In this document: positions 45,262-54,345 of the stretch, piece after piece
How positions within the stretch are numbered: position 1 is the stretch's first letter
Layout of the letters: each line of letters starts with the position of its first letter
Notes under the pieces: generated by a model
Database searches by the model: none
The model's input: the letters and a program-made list of their open reading frames with translations, nothing else
Told to the model about the DNA's origin: nothing
Origin: Marivirga tractuosa DSM 4126
GTDB lineage: Bacteria; Bacteroidota; Bacteroidia; Cytophagales; Cyclobacteriaceae
Length of the DNA: 64,000 bases
NCBI RefSeq assembly: GCF_000183425.1
Contig: NC_014759.1
Coordinates: 1,302,001-1,366,000 of the forward strand
Direction: 5' to 3'
Translations under genes and position numbers: made by a program

Positions 45262-45861
45262 TTAGCTATTTCTTTTTGGCGAATAAATAATGATTAGCTG
45301 AATTACAATAGCTAAAAATATCATGATATATATTTCAATTTGAGTGAAAAGCTCTACGGTGTCCATAGCTTTACGGCTCTTTTCGAATTGTCTAGTCCCT
45401 TCTCTAAGTTGAATCTCAGCCAAATTTTTAAGATCTCTCTTTATGATCTGAAAAAGGTCTTCAAGCGCAGGATCTTTTGTAAAATTAGACTGAACATAAT
45501 TCATTTCTAAAGTTCTCAAATCGTCTAAATGCCTCTTAAAGTCGTTCAAGAATTTCTCTTCTTTGCTAGTCAACTTCGTTTGTTCAAAACTAGCAAGATG
45601 TGCTTCAATTTCACTATTGATTTGTTTGTTTTGATCAGTATAAAAATCTTCGTCTTCCTTAATGGCAGCAATTTCTTTTTGATGGATATCATTAGAAATC
45701 TTAAGTATTAAATCTTTTACTACTAGTCGATCTTCATAAATTGATTCTACAGCTTCATTCATTCGAGAAAAATTACTTCTATCTACCATGTTAGTGGTAA
45801 TAACAAGGGTGAAAACTATTAAAATACCTAGTATCCATTTTATTTTGTCAAGGAGATTCAT
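45262..45861 (-). CDS. Membrane protein with MCP four-helix-bundle sensor domain only
   Basis: A 199-residue protein with a single helix at each end (about 8-23 and 172-193) enclosing a ~145-residue charged helical domain that should lie in the periplasm. The layout, including ISNDIHQKEIAAI and FEQTKLTSKEEKFLNDFKRHLDDL, fits the four-helix-bundle ligand-binding domain of chemoreceptors (4HB_MCP type). However, the protein stops after the second helix: no HAMP, kinase or methyl-accepting domain follows, only SPKRNS. It may pass signals to another membrane protein or simply bind a ligand. Coding is open with no sign of truncation of a longer gene downstream. Confidence 0.75.
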   Translation of the reverse strand: MNLLDKIKWILGILIVFTLVITTNMVDRSNFSRMNEAVESIYEDRLVVKDLILKISNDIHQKEIAAIKEDEDFYTDQNKQINSEIEAHLASFEQTKLTSKEEKFLNDFKRHLDDLRTLEMNYVQSNFTKDPALEDLFQIIKRDLKNLAEIQLREGTRQFEKSRKAMDTVELFTQIEIYIMIFLAIVIQLIIIYSPKRNS

Positions 45862-45903
45862 TGAGTAGTGTTTTTATGTAATAATAGGAATATGAATGGA
45901 TAT

Positions 45904-45934
45904 AAAAAAAGCTGCCTAAATATATTTTGGCAGC
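45904..45934 (-). terminator. Rho-independent terminator of coiled-coil gene
   Basis: On the minus strand GCTGCC...GGCAGC, with inner AAA/TTT pairing, is followed by CTTTTTTTATA. It lies 28 bases after the stop of the gene at 45962. Confidence 0.8.
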
Positions 45935-45961
45935 ACTGAAATAGTTAAAGGGAGAAGGGAA

Positions 45962-46606
45962 TTATTCTTCTATCTCTACTTCCTCCGTCTCTTTTATTTT
46001 TTCTTTTTTAGCTTTTTTGGTCTCCATCATCTTTTCATGCACCTGATTATGCTGCATTTTTAATCGCTCTTTTGCTTCGGCTACTTTTCTTTCAGCTTTC
46101 CGTATTTTATCCTGCTTTTCAGCTATTTCCTCTTCCGTCATATTTGCTTCTTCTTCCGCTGCTTGCAATCTTTCCTTAGCAGCAGCAATTTTTTCTTCTG
46201 ATCTTTTAATGGCCGCTTCTGCCTTTTGCATATTTTCGTGAGTTGCCATCATTTTTTGCTTGGCTTCTTCAGAACGAATATGACCAAATTCTTTACCGGT
46301 CATCTCACCTTTCATTTTGCCATGCATTTTTCCTTTTTCCGATTTACCTTTTTCTTTTTGTAAAGGCTTGCCATTCATATGCTCATCTGATTCATGCATT
46401 TCTTTATGCTGCTCTTTCATCTCAGCTTCTCTTTCAAGCTCCTTTTCCACCTCTTTGCTAATTTCACTAGCTGACTTATCTTTAGCCATTTCCTTTTTTT
46501 CTTTGCCTTTTTCAGACTTCCCTTGAGCATGGCTTTCGAGTTGGAATCCTGCCACAAACAATACTAAGAATAAACAGGTAGTCGTTTTTTTTAAAATAGT
46601 TTTCAT
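45962..46606 (-). CDS. Secreted highly charged coiled-coil protein
   Basis: A 214-residue protein, almost all Lys, Glu, Met and Ala after a signal peptide (1-27, ending ESHA). The region 28-130 is Lys/Glu/Met/His-rich (KGKEKKEM, EMKEQHKEMHESDEHMNGK). About 125-190 is a strong coiled coil (ATHENMQKAEAAIKRSEEKIAAAKERLQAAEEEANM...). It should be exported to the periplasm. Many His and Met residues could bind metal ions, but that is an inference. It lies upstream of a terminator and 12 bases from a small lipoprotein gene, so the two form an operon. No named family is recognised. Confidence 0.72.
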   Translation of the reverse strand: MKTILKKTTTCLFLVLFVAGFQLESHAQGKSEKGKEKKEMAKDKSASEISKEVEKELEREAEMKEQHKEMHESDEHMNGKPLQKEKGKSEKGKMHGKMKGEMTGKEFGHIRSEEAKQKMMATHENMQKAEAAIKRSEEKIAAAKERLQAAEEEANMTEEEIAEKQDKIRKAERKVAEAKERLKMQHNQVHEKMMETKKAKKEKIKETEEVEIEE

Positions 46607-46617
46607 AATTCAAAAGT

Positions 46618-46824
46618 TTAAATATCCTCCAATAATTTGTCAACTTCCTTCTCTGTTTTTTCTGCATCAGATTTTGCCTCTTTAGAAGATTCAACCACCT
46701 CATTTGCGATCTGTTCTTCTTGCTCAGTACTCGCTTTCTCTGTATCCTTTGCTGAATTAGAGCCTCCACAGGAAGCGATTAAAAAAATTAAAGCTGAACA
46801 CAGCATAAAAATATAGTTTTTCAT
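46618..46824 (-). CDS. Small lipoprotein, acidic
   Basis: A 68-residue lipoprotein from the ATG at 46824. A longer frame from 46884 adds 20 residues without coding character. The lipobox is LIASC with Cys19. The mature part is Glu/Lys/Ser-rich (KDTEKASTEQEEQ, AKSDAEKTEKEVDKLLEDI) and helical. It precedes the coiled-coil protein gene by 12 bases. The pair may be a small envelope module whose acidic lipoprotein interacts with the basic secreted protein (inference). I do not recognise its family. Confidence 0.7.
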   Translation of the reverse strand: MKNYIFMLCSALIFLIASCGGSNSAKDTEKASTEQEEQIANEVVESSKEAKSDAEKTEKEVDKLLEDI

Positions 46825-46896
46825 AATCGTACGTTTAATTTGGTTTGCACTTGAATATAACAATATTTTCACTTTATTAATCAATCACAAGCAGTA

Positions 46897-47385
46897 TTAA
46901 TATTTTTCAAACAAAGAAACATCCAAATTATCTTCACAATTAGCCAAGAGCTCTTTTTGTGATACTTTCAGTTTGGGATGCAGAAAATCAGGACAAAGTT
47001 CAACGAGTGGAATTAAAGTAAACCTTCTATCTGGTATGCCTGGATGTGGGATACTCAAGTCATCTGCTTCGCATAGGTAATTATGAAAGTAAAGTATATC
47101 TATATCGATTAGCCGTTCTCCCCATTTTATTTTCCGAACTCTGCCTAATTCAAGTTCAATTTCCAAAATCACATTCAATAAAGCTGCAGGTTCCAAGCTA
47201 GTATCCACTTTTACTACTTGGTTCAAAAAAGCTTGTTGATCGGTTTTGCCCCATGCTGCAGTTTCATAAACTGAAGATTTGTTCAAGACCTTAATTCCCT
47301 TTTCTTCTAGTGCTTCATTTGCTTGTATCAAGCTATTTAGCCTGTTTCCTAAATTACTACCAAGCAACAAGAATATCCCTTCCAT
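46897..47385 (-). CDS. folK: 2-amino-4-hydroxy-6-hydroxymethyldihydropteridine pyrophosphokinase
   Basis: A 162-residue folate-biosynthesis kinase that moves pyrophosphate from ATP to hydroxymethyl-dihydropterin. The N-terminal FLLLGSNLGNR (5-15) and SSVYETAAWG (37-46) form the pterin and ATP site. The signature RLIDIDILYF (92-101) carries the Mg2+-binding Asp residues, and HPGIPDRRFTLIPL follows. The length is normal for HPPK. It is encoded divergently from sppA and 73 bases from the small lipoprotein gene downstream. No other folate genes lie in the window. Confidence 0.95.
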   Translation of the reverse strand: MEGIFLLLGSNLGNRLNSLIQANEALEEKGIKVLNKSSVYETAAWGKTDQQAFLNQVVKVDTSLEPAALLNVILEIELELGRVRKIKWGERLIDIDILYFHNYLCEADDLSIPHPGIPDRRFTLIPLVELCPDFLHPKLKVSQKELLANCEDNLDVSLFEKY

Positions 47386-47518
47386 AATTAAGTTTTGCCT
47401 TCAATAGAATTATACTTTTATATCAAATTAAATTATAGCTAATTTGTAAGTTGATGCAATATTAAATGAATTAACATTGCATAAAAATTTAATTGATTAT
47501 CAATCTTTAATTATTGTT

Positions 47519-49270
47519 ATGAAAAACTTCTTTAAAATCTTCTTTGCCAGCTTATTAGCCTTAATCATTTTCTTTGTAGGCTTCTTTTTTATTTTTGCTG
47601 GAATAGCTTCACAGGACAGTGAAGTGAAAATATCAGAAAATTCTTTCTTGGAAATAAAGCTAAACCGTCCTATAGTAGAGATGACATCTGAAGACCCTTT
47701 TGCTGAGTTTAGTCAGGCACTTACAAATGAACCTACTCCTATCAGCCTTAAGGATATTTTAGAATCAATTGAGCATGCCAAAACAGATGAAAAAATAAAA
47801 GGGATTTATTTGGATGCACCTTTCGTATTAGCAGGCTTTGCACAAATGGAGGAAATTCGTAATGCCCTAATCAATTTCAAAGAATCTGGAAAACCAGTTT
47901 TAGCTTATGCAGAAGCTTTTACCGAAACTGGCTACTATGTTGCTTCTGTTGCTGACAATATCGTTTTAAATCCTGCTGGAATGCTTGATATGAGCGGACT
48001 ATCTTCGGAAGTTACTTTCTTTAAAGGGACACTTGAAAAATTGAAGGTAGAACCTCAAATATTCAGAGTAGGAACTTTCAAAAGTGCTGTTGAACCATTC
48101 ATTAGAAAAGACATGAGTGAAGCCAGTAAAGAGCAAATTAGCGTGCTCCTTAACTCAGTATATGGAGTTTTTATTGAAAATATTGCCAAATCAAGGGGCA
48201 TAGATGCCAAAGAGTTAAGAGCTATTTCAGATCAGCTTAAAGTAAGGACTACTGAAGATGCCTTGAACTTCAAACTGGTTACCCAACTAGGATACTATGA
48301 TGAAGTATTAACTAAAATGAGAGAAATAGCTGGGCTTGGAGAAGATGCTAAAATACCGGTGGCATCCGTTAAAAAGTATAGCAAATCGTTTGTAGCAGAT
48401 AAATATAATTCCAATAGAATTGCAGTAATTGTAGCAGAAGGAAATATAGTTTCTGGTAAAGGTGGAGATGGAGCAATTGGTTCTGATGTATTTGCTAAAG
48501 AGATAAGAAAGGCCAGATTAGATGACAAAATCAAAGCAATCGTATTAAGAATTAATAGTCCGGGAGGAAGTGCTCTAGCTTCTGATGTGATGTGGAGAGA
48601 AGTGAAGTTAGCTAAAAAGGTCAAGCCTGTTATTGCATCTATGTCCAGTGTTGCAGCTTCTGGTGGCTATTACATGGCTATGGCTTGCGATACAATTGTA
48701 GCTCAACCAAACACTATTACCGGTTCTATTGGTATATTCGCCATCATTCCAGATTTATCTAAATTTATGGATACTAAATTAGGCATCACCTTCGATAGAG
48801 TAAGCACCGGTGAATATTCAGATTTATATACCGTAACAAGAAGTTTGAATGAAGCTGAAAAGCGAATCATTCAAAATTCAGTAGAAAGAGGTTATGAAGA
48901 TTTTACATCAAAAGCTGCGGAAGGTAGAAACATGCAAATTGATGAACTTTTAGCTGTTGCCTCAGGAAGAGTTTGGTCTGGAATTGAAGCTAAGGATAAT
49001 GGCTTAGTGGATGTATTAGGCGGGTTTGATGATGCTGTAAATATTGCTGCAAATTCAGCTGGATTAGAAGAAGGAGACTACATGAAAGTATATTACCCTG
49101 AAAAGAAACCTTTCATCCAACAATTATTAAACGAAATGGGTTCTTCTGCTAAAATTCTGCATAAAAAATATACTTATGGTGAAATGGCAAAGCATGTCGA
49201 AGAATTGGAATACCTAATGGAAAACAAAGGATTGCAAACAAGAATGCCTTTTGATTTGGAAATCAAATAA
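47519..49270 (+). CDS. sppA: Signal peptide peptidase SppA (67K type)
   Basis: A 583-residue membrane-bound serine protease from the ATG at 47519. A TTG 42 bases upstream would add 14 polar residues before the membrane anchor and is less likely. An N-terminal helix (about 7-28) anchors it facing the periplasm. Two tandem SppA domains follow. The first supplies the general-base lysine in GTFKSAVEP (Lys188 in this numbering), and the second the nucleophile in SSVAASGGYY (Ser381), as in E. coli SppA. The enzyme digests cleaved signal peptides. The gene is divergent from folK and 65 bases before bioB. Confidence 0.94.
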   Translation: MKNFFKIFFASLLALIIFFVGFFFIFAGIASQDSEVKISENSFLEIKLNRPIVEMTSEDPFAEFSQALTNEPTPISLKDILESIEHAKTDEKIKGIYLDAPFVLAGFAQMEEIRNALINFKESGKPVLAYAEAFTETGYYVASVADNIVLNPAGMLDMSGLSSEVTFFKGTLEKLKVEPQIFRVGTFKSAVEPFIRKDMSEASKEQISVLLNSVYGVFIENIAKSRGIDAKELRAISDQLKVRTTEDALNFKLVTQLGYYDEVLTKMREIAGLGEDAKIPVASVKKYSKSFVADKYNSNRIAVIVAEGNIVSGKGGDGAIGSDVFAKEIRKARLDDKIKAIVLRINSPGGSALASDVMWREVKLAKKVKPVIASMSSVAASGGYYMAMACDTIVAQPNTITGSIGIFAIIPDLSKFMDTKLGITFDRVSTGEYSDLYTVTRSLNEAEKRIIQNSVERGYEDFTSKAAEGRNMQIDELLAVASGRVWSGIEAKDNGLVDVLGGFDDAVNIAANSAGLEEGDYMKVYYPEKKPFIQQLLNEMGSSAKILHKKYTYGEMAKHVEELEYLMENKGLQTRMPFDLEIK

Positions 49271-49335
49271 TTTGACCCTTTTTTTACATTATAGTCTGAA
49301 ATTCAGTTATGCTGATTTAAAATAAAAAAACTAAA

Positions 49336-50340
49336 ATGACAGAGATTAGGAACGATTGGACCAAGGAAGAAATAGAAAAAATATATAACCAACCTATATT
49401 AGAACTTATTTATCAGGCAGCCACCGTGCATAGAGAGTTTAATGATCCTTCTGAGGTGCAGGTTTGTACATTATTGAGTGTTAAAACTGGCGGATGCCCA
49501 GAGGATTGTGCGTACTGTCCGCAAGCTGCTCGTTATCATACGGATGTTAAAGTCCATAAATTATTGCCTACTGAGCAAGTATTGGAAAGTGCAAGAATTG
49601 CAAAAGAAAACGGAAGCACAAGATTTTGCATGGGTGCGGCATGGAGAGAAGTAAGAGATAATCGTGACTTCGACAGAGTGCTAGACATGGTGAAAGGCAT
49701 TAATGAGTTGGATATGGAGGTATGCTGTACCTTGGGTATGCTAACGGAATCACAAGCCCAGAAATTGAAAGAAGCTGGTCTTTATGCGTATAACCATAAT
49801 TTAGATACCTCAGAAGAGCACTATGACGACATTATAAGCACTAGAACTTATGATGACAGATTAGACACGATTGGAAACGTTAGAAAAGCAAAAATTTCCG
49901 TTTGCTCCGGTGGAATTATCGGTTTAGGCGAACAACATGAGGATAGAGTGGGAATGCTTCACACCCTTGCTACTATGGAAGAACATCCAGAATCTGTACC
50001 GGTAAATGCATTAGTACCTGTACCTGGAACACCATTAGAAAAACAACCAAAAGTTTCTGTTTGGGAAATGGTAAGAATGATAGCAACTGCTAGAATTACG
50101 ATGCCGAAAGCAATGGTTCGTTTATCGGCAGGAAGAGTAAGAATGAATCAAGAAGAACAAGCTCTATGTTTTATGGCTGGAGCAAATTCGATTTTTGCAG
50201 GTGATAAATTATTAACTACTCCGAATCCTGAAGTAAATGAAGATGCAGAGTTATTCCAGACTTTAAATTTGAAGCCTAGGAAAGCATTTAAAAACGGGGA
50301 ACCTGCTGTTGAATTTCAGCAAATACCAGGCGCCAATTAA
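49336..50340 (+). CDS. bioB: Biotin synthase
   Basis: A 334-residue radical-SAM enzyme that inserts sulfur into dethiobiotin. The SAM cluster motif is CPEDCAYC (Cys54, Cys58, Cys61). Later family signatures are [19 protein letters not shown] and the second-cluster arginine/cysteine region, with [34 protein letters not shown] near the end. Cytoplasmic; homodimer in the family. Other biotin genes are absent from the window, so the pathway is scattered. A terminator (50372-50394) follows closely, so it probably has its own promoter in the 65 bases after sppA. Confidence 0.97.
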   Translation: MTEIRNDWTKEEIEKIYNQPILELIYQAATVHREFNDPSEVQVCTLLSVKTGGCPEDCAYCPQAARYHTDVKVHKLLPTEQVLESARIAKENGSTRFCMGAAWREVRDNRDFDRVLDMVKGINELDMEVCCTLGMLTESQAQKLKEAGLYAYNHNLDTSEEHYDDIISTRTYDDRLDTIGNVRKAKISVCSGGIIGLGEQHEDRVGMLHTLATMEEHPESVPVNALVPVPGTPLEKQPKVSVWEMVRMIATARITMPKAMVRLSAGRVRMNQEEQALCFMAGANSIFAGDKLLTTPNPEVNEDAELFQTLNLKPRKAFKNGEPAVEFQQIPGAN

Positions 50341-50371
50341 GAATTAGTAATTATATAATTAAGAATTAAAG

Positions 50372-50394
50372 GGTAGCTATTGGCTACCTTTTTT
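50372..50394 (+). terminator. Rho-independent terminator of bioB
   Basis: GGTAGC-TATTG-GCTACC followed by TTTTTT; begins 32 bases after the bioB stop. Confidence 0.85.
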
Positions 50395-50400
50395 GTTTTG

Positions 50401-50419
50401 TACACGAGCTGGGAAGCTC
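50401..50419 (-). repeat. Interspersed palindromic repeat, copy 2
   Basis: TACACGAGCTGGGAAGCTC; its inverse reads GAGCTTCCCAGCTCGTGTA, the same 14-base core and nearly the same flank as the copy at 9698. Confidence 0.65.
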
Positions 50420-50739
50420 CGTTAACATTTAATTTAGTTTTGTTTTTTTAATCAGAGATTAAAATCTATAGATTCCTTTCTTCAAAGGAATGAGGCACGG
50501 ATTTTATAGAGTAGTTTAATTATTCGGTTTGCAAGAAAAACAGGTTTTCCTTAATATAATTATAGCACAAAAGATCATTAGCACATCATTCCTGCGGAAC
50601 TTGTCCCGTACTGAAAGTCGGGAGGCAGGAATCTTGCCTAACTCAAACTTGTTTTCAATTAATCAAATCATATCAAAAATTGCCAAAATCAATTTTTATT
50701 AGCAATTTCAATCCTTCATTTTCTAAACCATTATTAACT
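50420..50739. other. Intergenic region with long hairpin, leader of amylase gene
   Basis: 320 bases upstream of the amylase. The hairpin ATTCCTGC (50588-50595) / GCAGGAAT (50625-50632) with an inner CCCG/CGGG pairing is the main structure; related shapes (CCTGCCTCC) occur near 60095. No ORF of coding character. A TTG-started extension of the amylase frame from 50680 is unlikely to be used. Confidence 0.5.
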
Positions 50740-52404
50740 ATGAAAACCACACCATTTTTACTATTTCTATTCCTAATTTTTGGATGCAATACTCCCCAAG
50801 AACAACAATCTACTGCTAAAAAGGACGCTCCTTTTATGTGGGAGAATGCAACAGTGTATTTCTTGTTGGCAGATCGGTTTAACAATGGCAATCCGGACAA
50901 TGACTTCAACTTTGGAAGAGTGCAAGATGGTGCAACACTCAGAAATTTTATGGGAGGCGATATAAAAGGCATCACTCAAAAAATAAAGGAGGGCTATTTC
51001 AATGACTTAGGTGTGAATGCCATTTGGGTAAATCCATTGGTAGAGCAAATCCACGGATCTGTTGATGAAGGAACCGGTAAAACTTATGGTTTCCATGGCT
51101 ACTGGACCAAAGACTGGACTGCATTAGATCCAAACTTTGGAACAATGGAAGATTTAGCGGAATTAGTGAAAACTGCCCATGATAACGGGATAAGAATCTT
51201 ATTGGATGTAGTGATGAATCATACAGGACCAGTAACAGAACAAGACCCTATTTGGGATGGTTGGGTTAGAACTGATCCTAATTGCACCTATCAAGATTGG
51301 GAAAGTACGGTAAAATGCACCTTAGTGGATAATCTTCCTGATATTTTAACTGAATCAGAAGAAGAAGTTGAATTACCTCAACATTTATTGGACAAGTGGG
51401 AAAAAGAAGGAAGACTTGAAAAGGAATTAGCGGAATTAGATGAGTTTTTTGAGCGTACTGGCTACCCAAGAGCACCTAAATATTACCTGATCAAATGGAT
51501 CACGGATTATATAAAAGAATTTGGTGTAGACGGATTTAGAGTAGATACGGTAAAGCATACTGAAGCTGGTATATGGGGAGAACTATATGCAGAAGCTTTA
51601 AAGGCTTTAAGAGATTGGAAAAACGAAAATCCAGATGAAAAATTAGATGATCTAGATTTTTATATGGTCGGGGAAATTTACAATTACTCTATTTATGATG
51701 GATTAAATTATACTTACGATGGAGATACAGCAGTAAATTTCTTTAATGAAGGATTCCATAGCATGATTAATTTCTCATTGAAATGGGAATTAAAAGATAA
51801 GCATCCAGATGAGGTTTTTGCTACTTATGATAGCCTTTTAAATGAAGGTGAATTGAAAAACAAGTCAGTATTAAACTACCTTTCTTCTCATGATGATGGA
51901 AATCCCTTTGATGGTGATAGAACCAATGTATTCAATACTGCAACTTACTTGATGCTCACCCCTGGCGCAGCACAAATCTACTATGGAGATGAAACCGCAC
52001 GCCTGCTTAATGCTGAGGCTGAGGGAGATGCCAAATTACGTTCTTTAATGAATTGGGATGAACTGAAGGCGAATGCCAAAAGAGACGGATATAGTATTCA
52101 AGAAATTCATAATCACTGGCAAAAACTAGGCCAGTTTAGAAAAAACCATCCAGCCATTGGAGCGGGTACTCATCAAAAAATTTCGGATGCTCCTTATTCA
52201 TTTAGCAGAACATTAAATCAAAATGATTTCAAGGACAATGTAATGGTCGTAATGTCTGAAAACGTTAAAGAGATAACTGTTGAAGATGTTTTTGATGAAA
52301 ATCAAGAAGTGAAGAACTTCTACACTGGCGAAATTTCCAAAGTAAAAAATGGAAAACTGACATTCGAAAAAGACAGTAGGTTATTGCTTTTGGAAGGGGT
52401 ATAA
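50740..52404 (+). CDS. GH13 alpha-amylase family lipoprotein
   Basis: A 554-residue glycoside hydrolase family 13 protein from the ATG at 50740. The lipobox LIFGC (Cys16) follows a short hydrophobic signal, so it should be anchored in the envelope. The barrel motifs are visible: DVVMNH, GFRVDTVKH (nucleophile Asp269), YMVGEIYN (acid/base Glu312) and LSSHDDGNP (transition-state Asp385). A C-terminal beta domain ends the chain. It should hydrolyse or rearrange alpha-1,4 glucans; fine specificity is not clear. It stands alone, ends at a strong bidirectional terminator (52414), and no SusCD pair is nearby. Confidence 0.93.
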   Translation: MKTTPFLLFLFLIFGCNTPQEQQSTAKKDAPFMWENATVYFLLADRFNNGNPDNDFNFGRVQDGATLRNFMGGDIKGITQKIKEGYFNDLGVNAIWVNPLVEQIHGSVDEGTGKTYGFHGYWTKDWTALDPNFGTMEDLAELVKTAHDNGIRILLDVVMNHTGPVTEQDPIWDGWVRTDPNCTYQDWESTVKCTLVDNLPDILTESEEEVELPQHLLDKWEKEGRLEKELAELDEFFERTGYPRAPKYYLIKWITDYIKEFGVDGFRVDTVKHTEAGIWGELYAEALKALRDWKNENPDEKLDDLDFYMVGEIYNYSIYDGLNYTYDGDTAVNFFNEGFHSMINFSLKWELKDKHPDEVFATYDSLLNEGELKNKSVLNYLSSHDDGNPFDGDRTNVFNTATYLMLTPGAAQIYYGDETARLLNAEAEGDAKLRSLMNWDELKANAKRDGYSIQEIHNHWQKLGQFRKNHPAIGAGTHQKISDAPYSFSRTLNQNDFKDNVMVVMSENVKEITVEDVFDENQEVKNFYTGEISKVKNGKLTFEKDSRLLLLEGV

Positions 52405-52413
52405 AATATGAAG

Positions 52414-52448
52414 CCCGCAAGCTTATGGTAAAGCTTGCGGGTTTATTT
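52414..52448 (+). terminator. Strong (possibly bidirectional) terminator
   Basis: An 11-bp perfect stem CCCGCAAGCTT / AAGCTTGCGGG with a 6-base loop ATGGTA and a TTTATTTT flank. It lies 10 bases after the amylase stop, between convergent genes. Confidence 0.9.
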
Positions 52449-52504
52449 TCAGCCCATGAATTTATTCGTGGACTGAATTTAAAAATCAACTTATCCTACC
52501 ACAG

Positions 52505-53254
52505 TTAGCGGTTGTTCTTAATTCCGTCCAAAAGTCTTTTCACTTGCAGATCACCAAATCCATAAATACTCGCTCGTTTATTAAACTCCCTAAAAACGGA
52601 TACAAAGGAATCTGTTTTTAATTCATGCATTATTTCTCTTAATATTTCAACTGGTCTTCCAGGGCTATTTTCATTTGGTAGTCTATTTACATGTGCCTCA
52701 ACCACATTTAATATAAAAGGATATTCTTCTTCCAATTGCCGCCCTATTTTGACCATTTCAGCTAAATTATTGTTCTGATAAAACTTCCATAGACTTGCTA
52801 GTTTGTCCAATTCAAACATTTCAGTCCTTTGAATATAAAGCTTAGTTAATTCGAGTTCATTTAGTCCTCCAAATCCAAATTGCGTATGTACAGCTGGTCT
52901 AATCAAAAAAACTTTGCATTTCTTTAAAGAAGTCAGTAGTAAATGAATGATAAACCACAAATTTACTTGGCAAAAAAGGTCATCTTCAAACCACAAGTTA
53001 ACTTCCGCATTTTCCGGTATCTTTAGGATTTTTTCGAATTCGGATACAGAATGTGCATAATAGTCACCTATAGAAAAGTCACCATAAGCCTCTGAAATAA
53101 ACTTGGCACGAAGCTTAAACAATTCGTCTAAAGTAGCGCTACGTACATCTCCATCGACAAGGCATTCACGGGCGACAATAATCTTCCCATCAATTTCTTT
53201 GGGAAACTGCTCTTTCAATGAATCTCCATTTAGAATATGATATTGATTTTTCAT
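52505..53254 (-). CDS. DUF1835 domain-containing protein
   Basis: A 249-residue cytoplasmic protein with the DUF1835 opening, YHILNGDSLKEQFP (4-17), followed by VARECLVDGDV (27-37) and WFEDDLFCQVNLWFIIHLL (87-105). The second half is helical. The family has no established function in general; related proteins occur near stress and methyltransferase genes. Here it is 77 bases from a SAM methyltransferase gene on the same strand. The start ATG is supported by the early start of the conserved strand. No signal peptide. Confidence 0.8.
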   Translation of the reverse strand: MKNQYHILNGDSLKEQFPKEIDGKIIVARECLVDGDVRSATLDELFKLRAKFISEAYGDFSIGDYYAHSVSEFEKILKIPENAEVNLWFEDDLFCQVNLWFIIHLLLTSLKKCKVFLIRPAVHTQFGFGGLNELELTKLYIQRTEMFELDKLASLWKFYQNNNLAEMVKIGRQLEEEYPFILNVVEAHVNRLPNENSPGRPVEILREIMHELKTDSFVSVFREFNKRASIYGFGDLQVKRLLDGIKNNR

Positions 53255-53330
53255 AAGGCTAAGTTTGAATAAATTCTAATCATGGGAAATTCACAACGAT
53301 CGAATTGAAATGTCAAATGCTTTTTTGAGT

Positions 53331-53894
53331 TTAGCAATCATGCTTTTCAATGATGACCATCCGATAGTCTGTTTCGGATTTATGTCCGCTTTCCGTGTCT
53401 TCAAATACATATTTGAATTTCTCGTCAGCTATTAGCTTATCGTCATTGTGAATTGCTTTTTTGAGTATTTGAACCTTTCCTCCTGTATCTTGAATACAAA
53501 CAACCACAAGACTTCCCGTTTTGATATCCAAAAGGATTTTCTTTATCAGACCAATTTCTTTTGCCTTGTCCTTTTTGGCGAAATGAAACATGCTGTCCAA
53601 AAGAACAATATCGAACTCATTAAAGCGGTCAAAAGTGTAAATATCTTCGACTTTTCCGACCAAATCCAACTTTTCGTTTTGTCCAATTCGGTTCATTTGC
53701 TCTATTCCCACTTTTGAACTATCAATTCCTGTTACCGAGTAGCCAAGTCTAGCCAAGGCAATTGCGTCTCGTCCTTGTCCGCAACCTAAGTCAAGTACTC
53801 TCCCTTTTCTAGTATAATCAGCAAAAAACTCAACCAATTCGGGATATGGTTCTCCGAATAAGTTTTCTGTTTGGTAGTATTTGTCGTAGGTCAT
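53331..53894 (-). CDS. Class I SAM-dependent methyltransferase (TehB-like)
   Basis: A 187-residue cytoplasmic methyltransferase from the ATG at 53894; a longer frame from 53981 adds 29 residues that look non-coding. It has the SAM motif VLDLGCGQGRDAIALARLGYSVTGIDSS at about 41-68, motif IV DIVLLDSMFHF and a C-terminal strand. The Tyr/Phe-rich N-terminus (TYDKYYQTENLFGEPYPELVEFF) is typical of TehB/thiopurine-like enzymes. The methyl acceptor is unknown. Gene order places it between the DUF1835 gene and the sigma-factor pair. Confidence 0.85.
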   Translation of the reverse strand: MTYDKYYQTENLFGEPYPELVEFFADYTRKGRVLDLGCGQGRDAIALARLGYSVTGIDSSKVGIEQMNRIGQNEKLDLVGKVEDIYTFDRFNEFDIVLLDSMFHFAKKDKAKEIGLIKKILLDIKTGSLVVVCIQDTGGKVQILKKAIHNDDKLIADEKFKYVFEDTESGHKSETDYRMVIIEKHDC

Positions 53895-54047
53895 GGTCAC
53901 TGATTTTCCTTTTAAACAGCGCCTAGCTAAAATCCGTAGGCTGGACATATATAAATATCGTAAAAGTATCTTACTCAACAAACCTTTAGCAACTACCTCA
54001 GTTCGCCTGTGGATTTTTAGTATTTGTTAGTAATAATGTTCTCTGCA

Positions 54048-54341
54048 TTAACTATTCTTTTTAAAAAAGTTAAGAAACTTCTTTACTAGTCTAGTAATGA
54101 TAGCTAAATCTTTCTTAATAGAGTCTTTTTCAAACTGACTTACTTTTCTGTCAAATCCTGGCCAACTAGCTTTCAAAGTGGCTAAATCGCTCTTAATTGA
54201 ATCCTTTTCAAATTGATTGGTTTTATTTTTTACTTCATCGAGTAATTCAGTCATTCGAATGTGAATATCACGAGTTTGAGATGAGTTGAGCCAAATATCT
54301 TTAAGTTCATGCCATTCAAATTCTTGTTCTCCTTTTTTCAT
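54048..54341 (-). CDS. Small soluble partner of ECF sigma factor with internal repeat
   Basis: A 97-residue, charged, all-helical protein. It has an internal duplication with a period of 26 residues: NQFEKDSIKSDLA at 42-54 and SQFEKDSIKKDLA at 68-80. The N-terminal part EFEWHELKDIWLNSSQ resembles the soluble opening of the sigma partner at 16833. It starts four bases after the sigma factor gene, so it is probably the regulator or anti-sigma protein of that factor. There is no membrane segment, unlike the 214-residue partner of the other sigma factor. No zinc anti-sigma motif is present, so the function is inferred. Confidence 0.7.
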   Translation of the reverse strand: MKKGEQEFEWHELKDIWLNSSQTRDIHIRMTELLDEVKNKTNQFEKDSIKSDLATLKASWPGFDRKVSQFEKDSIKKDLAIITRLVKKFLNFFKKNS

Positions 54342-54345
54342 ATTA

